Assembly: GCF_021283305.1 (NCBI RefSeq)
Contig: NZ_JAJSOK010000057.1
Span: 1-50,005 of the forward strand
DNA: 50,005 bases
Source: Pseudonocardia kujensis
Lineage (GTDB): Bacteria; Actinomycetota; Actinomycetes; Mycobacteriales; Pseudonocardiaceae
Direction: 5' to 3'
The notes under the pieces were generated by a model, which was not told where the DNA came from, ran no database searches, and saw nothing but the letters and a program-made list of their open reading frames with translations. Positions 15,865 to 24,112 of the stretch are shown here, in pieces. Both the position numbers and the translations under genes were made by a program. Position 1 is the first letter of the stretch, and every line of letters starts with the position of its first letter.

Positions 15865-18800
15865 TCAGGATTCCGCCGAGGGGTGTCGTGTGGTGACGTC
15901 GGTGGCGGCGCCGACCCATTCCACGATCTGTCCGTCGTCGTCGAGGAGGGGGACGGCGCGGGAGAGGGTCCAGCCCAGCGTGCCGTCCGGGCGGCGGACG
16001 CGGTGTTCGAGCTCGAACACGGACTTGGTCCGGATGGCCTGCTGGATGGTCGCGTTGACGTGCGATTGGTCGTCGGGATGGATGTAGGTGTCCAGCCAGC
16101 TGGTGCTGGGCCGGTCGGTGTCGGCGATGAAGCCGTGACCGGCGAGGGTGCGCATCTCCGTCCAGTCCGGGCTCATCCGGTAGGCGACGTCCCAGCTGGC
16201 GTTGATCAGCGCGCGGAGGCGCCGCTCGTTCTGCCGGCGCTGTCGGGCGAGCTCAAGCTCGGCGCCGACCCGGGCCACGAGCTCGCGGGCGGAGAACGGC
16301 TTGACGATGTAGTCGTCGGCCCCCGCGAGCAGGCCCTCGATGGCGGTCTCCTCACCGGCGCGGGCGGTAACGAGAACGACCGGTGTCGAGGTCAGATCCT
16401 CGTCGGCGCGGATCGCGTGGAGCAGGGCGAACCCGTCCATTCCGGGCATCATGACGTCGGCAAGGATCAGGTCGGGCCGCTCGCGCGCGATCAGTTGTAG
16501 GGCTTCCTCACCGTCGCCGGCCACGGTCACCGACCAGTTCCCGCCCAACAGCCGGCTCAGGTAGTCGCGCATGTCGGCGTTGTCGTCGACGACGAGCACC
16601 CGGGCGCCCACGGCGCGGCAGGCCAACCGCTGGTCGAGGACCGGCTCGACGTCCATTCCCAGTGCGGCGTGGTTCTTCTCGCGCGCCGCGTCCCAGCGCA
16701 GCGCCTCCTCGGCCATCAGCGCCGCCACCCCGCCGGGGGGCGACGGCTGGGCCGCGGCCGGCTCGCTGGGGCGGCGCCCCGACGGGATCCAGACGGTGAA
16801 GGTCGTCCCGGTTCCCTGCTCGCTGGTGACTCGTACCCGGCCGTGGTGGCGGTGGACCAGCTCTTCGACCAGCGCCAGCCCGATCCCCGCCCCCTCATGC
16901 GTGCGGCCTCGGGCCTCCCGGGCCCGGTGGAACCGCTGGAAGATGTAGGGCTGCTCCTCCTTCGGGATCCCGACGCCGGTGTCGCGGACGCGAAGCTCGG
17001 TGTGCATGGGAAGGGCCCGCAGGCTGACCTCGATTCCGCCCTGCCAGGTGAACTTCAACGCGTTCGACAGCAGGTTGGAGACGATCTTCTCCCACATCTC
17101 CGGGTCGACCCGCACCGGTTCGGGCAGCGGCGGCACGTCGACGGTCAGCTTCAACCCGGCGGCCTCGGCGGCGCCGCGGAACATCGACACGATCTCGGTG
17201 GTCGACGCGGCCAGGTCGGTCGACGCGAGATGCGCGTGGAGCCGGCCGGCCTCGGCCTGGGAGAAGTCGAGCAGGGTGCCGACCAGCCGCAGCAGCCGCC
17301 GCGTGTTGCGCTGGGCCACCTCCAGCTCGGCGGCGACGCCGTCGGGGAGCTCGTCGGCGCGCCGCAGCGTCTCCTCCAGCGGGCCGAGCATGAGCGTGAG
17401 CGGGGTCCGGAACTCGTGGCTGACGTTGGAGAAGAACTCCGTCTTGGCCCGGTCCAGCTCGGCCAGCTTCGCCAAACGCTCGTGCTCGTGGTGACGGGCG
17501 TGCGACTCGGCCATCTTCCCGGCGATGGTCTCGCCGGCGGTGCGGAAGAACTCGCGGTAGGTGTCGTCGAAGGGCAGCAGCGGGTCCGCACCGAGCACCA
17601 GCGCGCCGGCGACCCGGTTCTCCGCCGGATCGTGCAGCGGCACGATCACCGCGACGCCCGGCTCCCGCGGCTCGCGCCCGACCAGATGACCCCGGAACCG
17701 GTCGCCGGCGTCGTCGACGACGACCGGTACCCGGTCGGTGACGGCAGTGCTCAACGGCCAGCCCGCCGTTCCCGCGCGCAGGACGACGTGCCGCGGGGCC
17801 AGCGGACCCCCGGCCTCGACGCCGGTCGCCCCCACCAGGTTCACCGCGGCGCCGCCGGGCGCGGTGAGGTAGGCCAGCGCAAAGGTCACGTCCTCGGATC
17901 CGGCCAGCCGTGCCAGCGCCGTGTCCAGCGCCTCACGCCGTCCGCCCTCGGCCGCGGTGCCGGCGAGCTCGCTCAGCGTGGCGAGCCGACGCGACGCCAG
18001 AACCTGTTCGGTGCGGTCGGTGACAACCTCGAAGATGCCCAGCACGACGCCGTGCTCGTCGTGGATCGGCGTGAAGGTCATCTGGAACCATCCGCGCGTC
18101 AGCGCCGTCCTCCTGCGGAAGTACAGGACGTGGTGCAGGGCCAGCGAGACCGGCTCGCCGGACCGGGCCCGGACGAACCACTCGCGCTGGTACTCGACCT
18201 CGGGAAACACCTCGAACAGCGGCCGCCCGAAGACCTCCGCGGCCTTCGCGCCCCACGACGGCATCACCGCGTCGTTGAACAGCACCATGAGCTGCTCACC
18301 GACGTACACGACCGCCGGGTCCGGGTGAGTGGCGGCCAGGCGCACCGCGGTTCGCAGCGCGGCGGGCCACCGGTGCACCGGCCCGAGCACGTGCTGCGAC
18401 CAGTCGATGGCTCGAGCCAGCCGGGCGGCCTCGCCCACCTCGCCGAAGGTGAGCCGGATCGCGTCCACCTCGTCCGGCGGCTTGGGCAGCGGGCCGCCGC
18501 GCACCACCTCGGCGACGACGCCCGCGATCTCGTGCAGCGGCAGGACCAGGTCGGCCCCTGCCGCGGCGGCCGCCCGCGGCATCGACGGGTACTCGGCGGT
18601 GTCCGCTGCCTGCGCGATGACCACCCCGCCCGCCGCGGTCAGCGTGCCCACACCCGCGGCGCCGTCGGTGCCCCCACCGGACAACACGACCCCCATGGCG
18701 CGATCCCGGAACGAGTCCGCCAGCGACACCAGCAGGCCGTCATGCGGCCGCTCACTCGCGGACTCCAACGGGTGCAGCCCACATGTTCCATCCGGCAGAA

Positions 18801-19071
18801 CCTCCATGCAGGTCCGCGGCGGAGTCACCGTCACCCGGCCCGGCACCACAACCGGCGCCCCGTCCACCGCCCAGACCACCGGGCGCCCCAGCCGCCGTTC
18901 GAGGATCTTCGGGAGCACACTCGCCTGCCCGCCCAAATGCTGCTGCACCACCACCGCCACCGGCAGATCAACCGGCAAGCCCCGCAACACCACCGACAGC
19001 GCGTCCAGACCCGCGGCCGACGCCACCAGCGCGACGACCTCGACCCTCGCCCGATCCTGCGGACCCCTCAC
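15865..19071 (-). CDS. CheB methylesterase-PAS-histidine kinase-receiver-PAS hybrid sensor protein
   Basis: A protein of about 1068 residues. A CheB-type methylesterase domain (about 10-195) keeps the Ser18, His45 and Asp136 catalytic residues in VASAAG, QQHL and GGTDGAAG. A PAS domain with the WSQHVLGPVHRWP motif and a GAF-like region follow. Then come HisKA (SNVSHEFRTPLT, His near 552) and HATPase (NLLSNALKF, RDTGVGIPKEEQ, GAGIGLALVEELV). A receiver has Asp near 873 (LILADVMMPGMDG) and Lys in DYIVKPFSARE, and a last PAS domain ends the protein. No CheR domain or other chemotaxis gene is present. The start is uncertain: the GTG at 19071 gives a normal CheB N-terminus, and the frame stays open to 19305. 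Confidence 0.88.
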   Translation of the reverse strand: MRGPQDRARVEVVALVASAAGLDALSVVLRGLPVDLPVAVVVQQHLGGQASVLPKILERRLGRPVVWAVDGAPVVVPGRVTVTPPRTCMEVLPDGTCGLHPLESASERPHDGLLVSLADSFRDRAMGVVLSGGGTDGAAGVGTLTAAGGVVIAQAADTAEYPSMPRAAAAAGADLVLPLHEIAGVVAEVVRGGPLPKPPDEVDAIRLTFGEVGEAARLARAIDWSQHVLGPVHRWPAALRTAVRLAATHPDPAVVYVGEQLMVLFNDAVMPSWGAKAAEVFGRPLFEVFPEVEYQREWFVRARSGEPVSLALHHVLYFRRRTALTRGWFQMTFTPIHDEHGVVLGIFEVVTDRTEQVLASRRLATLSELAGTAAEGGRREALDTALARLAGSEDVTFALAYLTAPGGAAVNLVGATGVEAGGPLAPRHVVLRAGTAGWPLSTAVTDRVPVVVDDAGDRFRGHLVGREPREPGVAVIVPLHDPAENRVAGALVLGADPLLPFDDTYREFFRTAGETIAGKMAESHARHHEHERLAKLAELDRAKTEFFSNVSHEFRTPLTLMLGPLEETLRRADELPDGVAAELEVAQRNTRRLLRLVGTLLDFSQAEAGRLHAHLASTDLAASTTEIVSMFRGAAEAAGLKLTVDVPPLPEPVRVDPEMWEKIVSNLLSNALKFTWQGGIEVSLRALPMHTELRVRDTGVGIPKEEQPYIFQRFHRAREARGRTHEGAGIGLALVEELVHRHHGRVRVTSEQGTGTTFTVWIPSGRRPSEPAAAQPSPPGGVAALMAEEALRWDAAREKNHAALGMDVEPVLDQRLACRAVGARVLVVDDNADMRDYLSRLLGGNWSVTVAGDGEEALQLIARERPDLILADVMMPGMDGFALLHAIRADEDLTSTPVVLVTARAGEETAIEGLLAGADDYIVKPFSARELVARVGAELELARQRRQNERRLRALINASWDVAYRMSPDWTEMRTLAGHGFIADTDRPSTSWLDTYIHPDDQSHVNATIQQAIRTKSVFELEHRVRRPDGTLGWTLSRAVPLLDDDGQIVEWVGAATDVTTRHPSAES

Positions 19072-19382
19072 CCCCGAAGTGTCCCCACGGAGCTCCCCAC
19101 GGGAAACACCCTGGCAGCAGCGCACCTCTCCGGGTCGGGGACCGCACGGCGCACCCGTCGTCCGCGGATCTGCTGCCGCCATGACCGACAGCGCCATGAC
19201 CGAAGGCCGGGAAGTACTCGGCGGCACACCGTCGACCGGGGCCGCGCGAATACGTGCCGAAGCTCGGTCGAAGGCGGAGGCGGCCACACTGTTCATCAAG
19301 CTCAACGTGCCCGTACACCCGCCACTGCGGCACCCCTGAGAGGGTCACGGTGTGGGTTCGAGTGCCACCGGGGCACCCCTCC
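19072..19382. other. intergenic stretch upstream of the hybrid kinase, ending in a tRNA relic
   Basis: No convincing gene is seen in these 311 bases. It should carry the promoter of the kinase gene. A 52-codon open frame (19181-19339, plus strand) has no ribosome site and stops inside the tRNA-like relic, so it is not called. Confidence 0.5.
19332..19378 (+). repeat. degenerate copy of the tRNA 3' half (possible attachment-site relic)
   Basis: About 46 bases match the 3' half of the tRNA at 13853-13900 in the same orientation, with only a few substitutions and single-base gaps. The run GTGTGGGTTCGAGT is identical. This is the geometry left by an element that inserted at the 3' end of a tRNA gene: intact tRNA on one side, 3' fragment on the other. 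The 5' half of the tRNA is absent here, so no functional tRNA is made. Confidence 0.75.
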
Positions 19383-19925
19383 CTACTTCCGCACACGGAA
19401 GCGGAGCATCGTCACCGGACCCGCCTGTCTGTTGCCGAACGGGTCGAGGTCGATCCGGCCGAGCCCCGAGGTCGAGAAACGCACGCCGTCCCCGAGGAGC
19501 ACCGGCAGGACGTACACCAGCACCTCGTCGACGAGACCGCGCTGCAGACACTGGCTGGCGAGGTCGGCTCCGAGGATCTCCAGGTTCTTCCCTTGCGCGG
19601 CGGCACGGGCCGTGGCCACGGCCTTCTCGAGATCGCAGGTGAGGAAGGTGACCCCTTCCTCCGGCTCGTCCGGCGGTCGGTGCGTCAGGACGAACACCGG
19701 CCCCCCGTCGTACTCGGCGTCCTGGGCGGACATCCGCTTGCTGACCTCGTGGGTGCCCCGGCCGGCCAGCATGGCGCCGGTGGCGTGCATGACCTCGGGG
19801 AACGCGTCGTTGTCCAGGTAGTCGAAGATCCAGTCCATCGCGTTGTCGGGGCCGGCGATGAAGCCGTCGAGAGACATCGCCCTGTTCACGACGACCTTGC
19901 CCAGGCCGGCGTCCGAATCGCTCAT
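19383..19925 (-). CDS. dihydrofolate reductase-like protein (RibD C-terminal family)
   Basis: A 180-residue protein of the RibD C-terminal/DHFR-like family. It starts with KVVVNRAMSLDGFIAGPDNAM, the usual SLDGxIAxxxG opening. AMLAGRGTHEVSK and VFVLTHRPP lie in the middle, and GADLASQCLQRGLVDEVLVY near the end is the NADPH-binding region. VLPVLLGDGVRF is also typical. These stand-alone proteins are thought to be NAD(P)H reductases; the substrate is unknown. Its stop codon lies only five bases from the tRNA relic, so it sits at the outer edge of the possible insertion. It is divergent from the LysE exporter. Confidence 0.9.
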   Translation of the reverse strand: MSDSDAGLGKVVVNRAMSLDGFIAGPDNAMDWIFDYLDNDAFPEVMHATGAMLAGRGTHEVSKRMSAQDAEYDGGPVFVLTHRPPDEPEEGVTFLTCDLEKAVATARAAAQGKNLEILGADLASQCLQRGLVDEVLVYVLPVLLGDGVRFSTSGLGRIDLDPFGNRQAGPVTMLRFRVRK

Positions 19926-20216
19926 ACCGTGTCGACCCGAGGCGCGGCCCGAACTCATCGGCGCGCGACGGGTCGGGCCGGGCAGAGCCGGAACGGACCG
20001 TCGGTCGCCCCGAGCCGGGGCGCGGCGGGTGGCCCGATGGCCGGCTGCTGAACTGGCTGGTCGGCATCGGGTGCACGCGGGTCGCGATCCACTTCGACGG
20101 GACACCGTCGACAGCGACGAGATCGTGCTCGGGCTCGACGACCGGCAAATGCGTGGTCGTCGCGGGAGCGGCGTGCTTGTGTGGGCGGGAGTTGCGCGTC
20201 GGAAGGAACTCGGATC

Positions 20217-20858
20217 GTGATTGAGCCGTCCGCCGGTCTCGGCGTCGTCGCGGTCGCCCTCGGCATGGTCCTCACGCCGGGCCCGAACATGATCTACCTG
20301 GCGTCCCGGGCGATCTCCCAGGGGCGCCGCGCCGGCCTGGTCTCCCTGGCCGGGACCGTGGTCGGGTTCCTGTGCTACCTCCTGGCCGCGGCAGCCGGCC
20401 TGTCCGCCCTGTTCGCGGCGGTTCCCGTGGCGTACACGACCGTGAAGATCGCCGGTGCCCTGTACCTCGCATGGCTGGCCTGGGGCATGCTGCGGCCGGG
20501 CGGCCGCTCCCCGTTCGAGGCCCGGAACCTGGAGCCGGCCTCGGACGGGCGGCTGTTCGGCATGGGCCTGCTCACGAACCTGCTCAACCCCAAGATCGCG
20601 CTCCTGTACGCGGCGCTGCTGCCCCAGTTCGTCGATCCGGCGGGCGGGGCGGCGTGGACGCAGTTCCTCCAGCTCGGGGCGGTCCAGATCGTCGTCGCGG
20701 TCAGCGTCAACGCCCTGATCGTCCTGGCCGCGGCGTCGGTCGCCCGCTTCCTGGCGGCACGGCCGCGGGCCATGACCGTCCAGCGGTGGATCGCCGGCAG
20801 CCTGCTGGGGGCGTTCGCGGTCCGGACCGCGCTCGGGAACACGCCGGCGACGTCCTGA
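20217..20858 (+). CDS. LysE/RhtB-family amino acid exporter
   Basis: A 213-residue inner-membrane protein with about six hydrophobic segments. The family signature near the N-terminus, LGMVLTPGPNMIYLASRAISQGRRAG, is clear, as is GLLTNLLNPKIALLYAALLPQFV. It should export an amino acid or a related small metabolite; specificity cannot be read. The GTG at 20217 is preceded by AAGGA at nine bases, which is better than the upstream start at 20181. It converges on the phosphotransferase gene with an 11-base gap. Confidence 0.92.
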   Translation: MIEPSAGLGVVAVALGMVLTPGPNMIYLASRAISQGRRAGLVSLAGTVVGFLCYLLAAAAGLSALFAAVPVAYTTVKIAGALYLAWLAWGMLRPGGRSPFEARNLEPASDGRLFGMGLLTNLLNPKIALLYAALLPQFVDPAGGAAWTQFLQLGAVQIVVAVSVNALIVLAAASVARFLAARPRAMTVQRWIAGSLLGAFAVRTALGNTPATS

Positions 20859-20869
20859 CGCGGCGCGCC

Positions 20870-21718
20870 TCAGGGCATGTCGTCGGACGTCATCCACCGC
20901 GCCACCCGGGCGACGCACTCCTCCATCTCCCGCGCGCCGGCGCCGTCGAGCAGGGCCTTCACGATCTGCTCGACGGACAGCGTCGCGTACCAGGTCCGGG
21001 CGCGGTCGTACGTGGCCCGGTCGACGGCGCGGCGCAGCGTCGGCCAGCCGTACCAGTGGGCGAGGCAGGCCGCGTCGATCGCCGGGTCGGTCGGGCTCGC
21101 CAGGTCCCAGTCGAGGACCCCGAGCACCCGGCCGTCCGCGGCGCAGTGCAGGTTCTCGCCGGTCAGGTCGCCGTGGACCAGCACGGGCGGCACCGGCTCC
21201 AGCGCCAGCGCCTCCCGGACCCGGCGCCGCCCCGACCGGCGCAGCTCGGGTGGCAGCCGCGGGACCGCCTCGTCGAGCATCAGCCCCTCCCACCGCTCGC
21301 GGCCCGCGTACGCGTGGGGGACGTCCAGGACGTCGGCGAGGGGGCCGAGGTCGACGGCGGCGAGGGCGTCGAGCAGGGCGCGCAGCGTCCGGGGCTCGCC
21401 GTCCTCCGGGGACGGGTACGAGCCGGGGAGCCACGACACGGCGACGGCGGTCCAGCCGCGGCCGGTGACCACCGGGGTGAGGGGCTCCGGGACCGCGAAG
21501 GGGAGTCCGGCGTCCTGCAGCCTGGCCAGGAGCGCGGTCCGGCGGGGCAGGGCCTCGGCTGCGGGGCGGCTGCGGGCGATCCGGACGGCGGCCCGGCCGG
21601 GGAGCAGGACGACGTCGTGCGAGCCGCTGGGGATCGTCGTCGCCCCGTCCGGGTCCAGGCCCGGCAGCAGCGTCCGCGCCACCTCGATCTCGGTCGTGCT
21701 CGGAGCCCGCGCGATCAC
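20870..21718 (-). CDS. aminoglycoside phosphotransferase-family kinase
   Basis: A 282-residue protein with the APH/choline kinase-like fold. The catalytic loop VLVHGDLTGENLHC (HxDxxxxN) and the Mg-binding GVLDWD follow the family pattern, and the N-terminal lobe has AAVRIARS as a plausible ATP-Lys region. Such kinases phosphorylate aminoglycosides, homoserine, fructosamine or other small molecules. No specific resistance enzyme is recognised, so drug resistance should not be assumed. The start is the GTG at 21718. Confidence 0.88.
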   Translation of the reverse strand: MIARAPSTTEIEVARTLLPGLDPDGATTIPSGSHDVVLLPGRAAVRIARSRPAAEALPRRTALLARLQDAGLPFAVPEPLTPVVTGRGWTAVAVSWLPGSYPSPEDGEPRTLRALLDALAAVDLGPLADVLDVPHAYAGRERWEGLMLDEAVPRLPPELRRSGRRRVREALALEPVPPVLVHGDLTGENLHCAADGRVLGVLDWDLASPTDPAIDAACLAHWYGWPTLRRAVDRATYDRARTWYATLSVEQIVKALLDGAGAREMEECVARVARWMTSDDMP

Positions 21719-21767
21719 CGCTCGACGCTAACGCGGGCCGCCCGGGTCGATCCGGCGGCCGTCAGGA

Positions 21768-21937
21768 CGGCGGCGGTACCGCGCCGAGCTAGACCAGCAG
21801 GCCCAGCATGTCGGCGAAGACCCAGCGCTCGACGCACAGGCCGTCCTCGAAGTGCAGGATCGTGATGCCCGGCAGCGCCGTCCGACGGCCCGGTCGAGCG
21901 CCGTCTCGTTGCGCGAGCCCGCGGTCGTCGTGGTCAT
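21768..21937 (-). pseudogene. relic of a SnoaL-like ester cyclase gene
   Basis: A good start remains at 21937 (ATG with GAGGAGG five bases upstream), giving MTTTTAGSRNETALDRAV. After a frame change the C-terminal motif of SnoaL-like proteins appears as GITILHFEDGLCVERWVFAD followed by MLGLLV, then an in-frame TAG and LGAVPPP. In intact relatives the stop position usually carries Gln. Most of the central domain, roughly 80 residues or more, is missing. It is therefore a shrunken, frameshifted and nonsense-mutated remnant. Confidence 0.6.
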
Positions 21938-22080
21938 CGTGGCCTCCTCGAGGGGAGCGACCGGTGGACGGGGCGGACACGGTACTGCGCCGGATACCTG
22001 CCGGGCTGCCGCCTTTCGGCCCTGGTCCTCAGGCGGTCGAGCCCCTTCCGGCACCGCCGCGCCGCCCCTACGTTCCTGCC

Positions 22081-22794
22081 ATGCAGACCCGGATCATGGG
22101 CACGACGATGCCCGTCCTGGAGCTCACCATGGGTCCCGGCGAGCAGGTGATCGCCGAGGGCGGGGACGTCGCGTGGCTGTCCTCCGGATTCGACCTCGAG
22201 ACGTCGACCCGGTTCGGCTCGGGTGGCCGGGGCGGCTTCATGAGCGGCCTCAAACGCGCCCTCGGCGGCGGGCAGCTGTTCCTCACCGAGTACACGGCGC
22301 CGCAGAGCGGCGGGTTCGTCGCCTTCGCGACCGACCTCCCGGGCACGATCCGCGAGCTGCGCGTGGACGCCGCCGACGAGTTCATGGTGCAGTCGGGCGC
22401 CTACATGGCCAGCACCGCGAAGGTCGAGGTGTCGGTCGGGCTGCAGAAGAAGCTCGGCGCGGGGATCTTCGGCGGTGCCGGCGTGGTGTTCCAGAAGCTG
22501 TCCGGCGAGGGCGTGGCCTGGGTGCAGCTGGCGGGCGAGATCACCGAGTACGACATCCCGGCCGGGCAGTCGATGCTGATCCACCCCGGCCACCTGGCGC
22601 TGTACCGGGCCGGGATGGAGCTGCAGTTCAGCTCGATCCGCGGGGTCAAGAACAAGCTGTTCGGGGACTCGCTGCTGCTGGCGGAGATCCACGGGCCCGG
22701 GCACGTCTGGCTCCAGTCGATGACCGCCGAGAAGCTCGCCTCCGCGATCCAGCCCTACCTGCCGGAGCGCTCCCCGGGTTCCGACAACGGGTGA
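22081..22794 (+). CDS. AIM24/TIGR00266 family protein
   Basis: A 237-residue protein of the AIM24 (tryptophan RNA-binding attenuator-like fold) family. It has MGPGEQVIAEGGDVAWLSSG at the N-terminus and RALGGGQLFLTEYTA in the first half. GEGVAWVQLAGEITEYDIPAG, LIHPGHLALYRAGMEL and LAEIHGPGHVWLQS fill the second half, all usual for the family. Bacterial members are uncharacterised; yeast Aim24 is mitochondrial. There is no signal peptide or membrane span. The gene stands alone between the SnoaL relic and the DUF1579-like gene. Confidence 0.88.
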   Translation: MQTRIMGTTMPVLELTMGPGEQVIAEGGDVAWLSSGFDLETSTRFGSGGRGGFMSGLKRALGGGQLFLTEYTAPQSGGFVAFATDLPGTIRELRVDAADEFMVQSGAYMASTAKVEVSVGLQKKLGAGIFGGAGVVFQKLSGEGVAWVQLAGEITEYDIPAGQSMLIHPGHLALYRAGMELQFSSIRGVKNKLFGDSLLLAEIHGPGHVWLQSMTAEKLASAIQPYLPERSPGSDNG

Positions 22795-22971
22795 CGCCTC
22801 GGCGGCGGGTGGACGGCCGCCACGTCGTCGGCCATCCGGCGGTGGACCCCTCGGGGTGCGCGCCCACCCTCGGTCCTCCGGCGCGCGCAGAGCACCGGTA
22901 CCCCGCGCCGCGATGAGGAACGGGACGTCGTCGAGTCTCTTCCGGCAACAGCGATCGCCAGGAGGACCGAG

Positions 22972-23445
22972 ATGGACGACGCCACCCGCGCCGCGGCGCT
23001 GAGGCGACTGGAACCGTTCGTGGGGGAGTGGGAGGCCGAAGCGCGCTTCTCCTTCACCCCCGAACCGATCCGCGGCACCGTCGCCTTCACGTGGGAGCTG
23101 GGCGGGCAGTTCCTGCGGCAGCAGACCACGGTCGACCATCCCGCCGCGCCGGGCACCGTCGCGCTGGTGTCCGTGGCCGAGGAGGGCGACGGCCATGACT
23201 ACGTGCAGCACTACTTCGACTCGCGCGGGGTCGTGCGCGTCTACCGCATGACCCTGCACGACGGCGAGTGGACGCTCCTCCGTGACCGAGCGGACTTCAC
23301 CGCTCTGCCCTTCGCGCAGCGCTACTCCGGCACCTTCGGCGACGACGGGCGGACGATCGCGGGCGCCTGGGAGCAGTCGCACGACGGCGGCGCGACCTGG
23401 GAGCACGACTTCGCCGTCACCTACCGCCGTCTCGACCGCTCGTGA
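22972..23445 (+). CDS. DUF1579-like small protein
   Basis: A 157-residue protein with an excellent ribosome site (AGGAGG eight bases before the ATG). The pattern RLEPFVGEWEAEARFSF, GGQFLRQQTTVD, YFDSRGVVRVYRM and ending RYSGTFGDDGRTIAGAWEQS is that of DUF1579-type beta-barrel proteins, which resemble lipocalins. Some relatives bind small hydrophobic ligands; no ligand can be inferred here. It has no signal peptide. Confidence 0.82.
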   Translation: MDDATRAAALRRLEPFVGEWEAEARFSFTPEPIRGTVAFTWELGGQFLRQQTTVDHPAAPGTVALVSVAEEGDGHDYVQHYFDSRGVVRVYRMTLHDGEWTLLRDRADFTALPFAQRYSGTFGDDGRTIAGAWEQSHDGGATWEHDFAVTYRRLDRS

Positions 23446-23558
23446 GCTGCCCGAGCTCGAAATACATGGTCAGCACGTCGCCGTCCGTGCCGACCGCGCG
23501 ACCCACCGCCACGCTCGACACGTTCACGCCCGACGTCGTTCCCGAATCGGTCCGGCGA

Positions 23559-24023
23559 TCAAGGCCCTCCTGGAGCAAGGCGGGCGGCGCAGCGGGCGAT
23601 CCCCTGCCGGATCATCCGCCCGTACCCGTCGTCGCCGAGGGCGCCGACGGCCTCCTCGGCCCGGTCGAGGTGCTCGCGCGCACGGGCGGGATCGCCGAGG
23701 CGGCGGTGGACGTCGGCCAGGTTGAGGTGCAGCGACGGGTAGAAGCCGGCCACGGCGAGGGAAGCGTGGTGCTGCTGTGCCCGGTCGTCGGTGAGCTCGT
23801 CGGCGGCCGCGAGTGCGCGGAGGTCCCAGCGCAGCTCCTCGCCGAGGTCCTCCTGCACGTCGGCCGCGTGGTGGGCGAGCGCGCAACGGTGGAGCGGGTC
23901 GCCTCGCGGCCCCAGCCGCTCCCAGAGCAGCGCGAACCGCTTCCGCGCCTCCGCCGCCCCACCGGCCTGCCCCAGCTCGACCACCTGCGCGATCTCCGCC
24001 ATCACCGGGTCCGGTTGCTCCAC
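23559..24023 (-). CDS. tetratricopeptide-like helical protein
   Basis: A 154-residue all-helical protein. Repeats such as ALAHHAADVQEDLGEELRWD and LHLNLADVHRRLGDPARARE are TPR-like. A GTG at 24023 with a GAGGGG ribosome-site run is preferred over the ATG at 24002 and over the much longer frame that extends upstream. Similar short proteins occur widely in actinobacteria without a known role. It is followed on the opposite strand by an unassigned stretch of about 110 bases up to the DUF1579-like gene. Confidence 0.75.
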   Translation of the reverse strand: MEQPDPVMAEIAQVVELGQAGGAAEARKRFALLWERLGPRGDPLHRCALAHHAADVQEDLGEELRWDLRALAAADELTDDRAQQHHASLAVAGFYPSLHLNLADVHRRLGDPARAREHLDRAEEAVGALGDDGYGRMIRQGIARCAARLAPGGP

Positions 24024-24112
24024 CGCCGCCCCCCTCGTCCGCGTGCCGGAACCGTACGGCGGAGGACCGACATTCTCGGGCCCGGCGAGCCGCCGACGGG
24101 ACGAGATCGGCG

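Noticed and set aside
15762..15896. A 44-codon GTG frame rich in Lys, Arg and His (HRRTKAHKAHNQQKRG)
   Set aside because: Its composition is interesting but the ribosome site is poor and it overlaps the 3' end of the kinase gene on the other strand. Not supported as a gene.
19181..19339. A 52-codon frame ending in the tRNA relic
   Set aside because: No ribosome site and no recognisable domain; it ends in the damaged repeat.
19926..20216. Fragment reading GRLLNWLVGIGCTRVAIHFD upstream of the LysE gene
   Set aside because: It has a protein-like run but no start, stop or family match; possibly a small relic.
20870..21718. Calling the phosphotransferase an aminoglycoside resistance gene
   Set aside because: Only the general fold motifs are present; this family also includes many metabolic kinases.
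23446..23558. A short minus-strand frame reading VSSVAVGRAVGTDGDVLTMY
   Set aside because: It looks partly protein-like and may be the tail of a lost gene, but it is about 35 codons, has no good start, and overlaps the end of the DUF1579-like gene.
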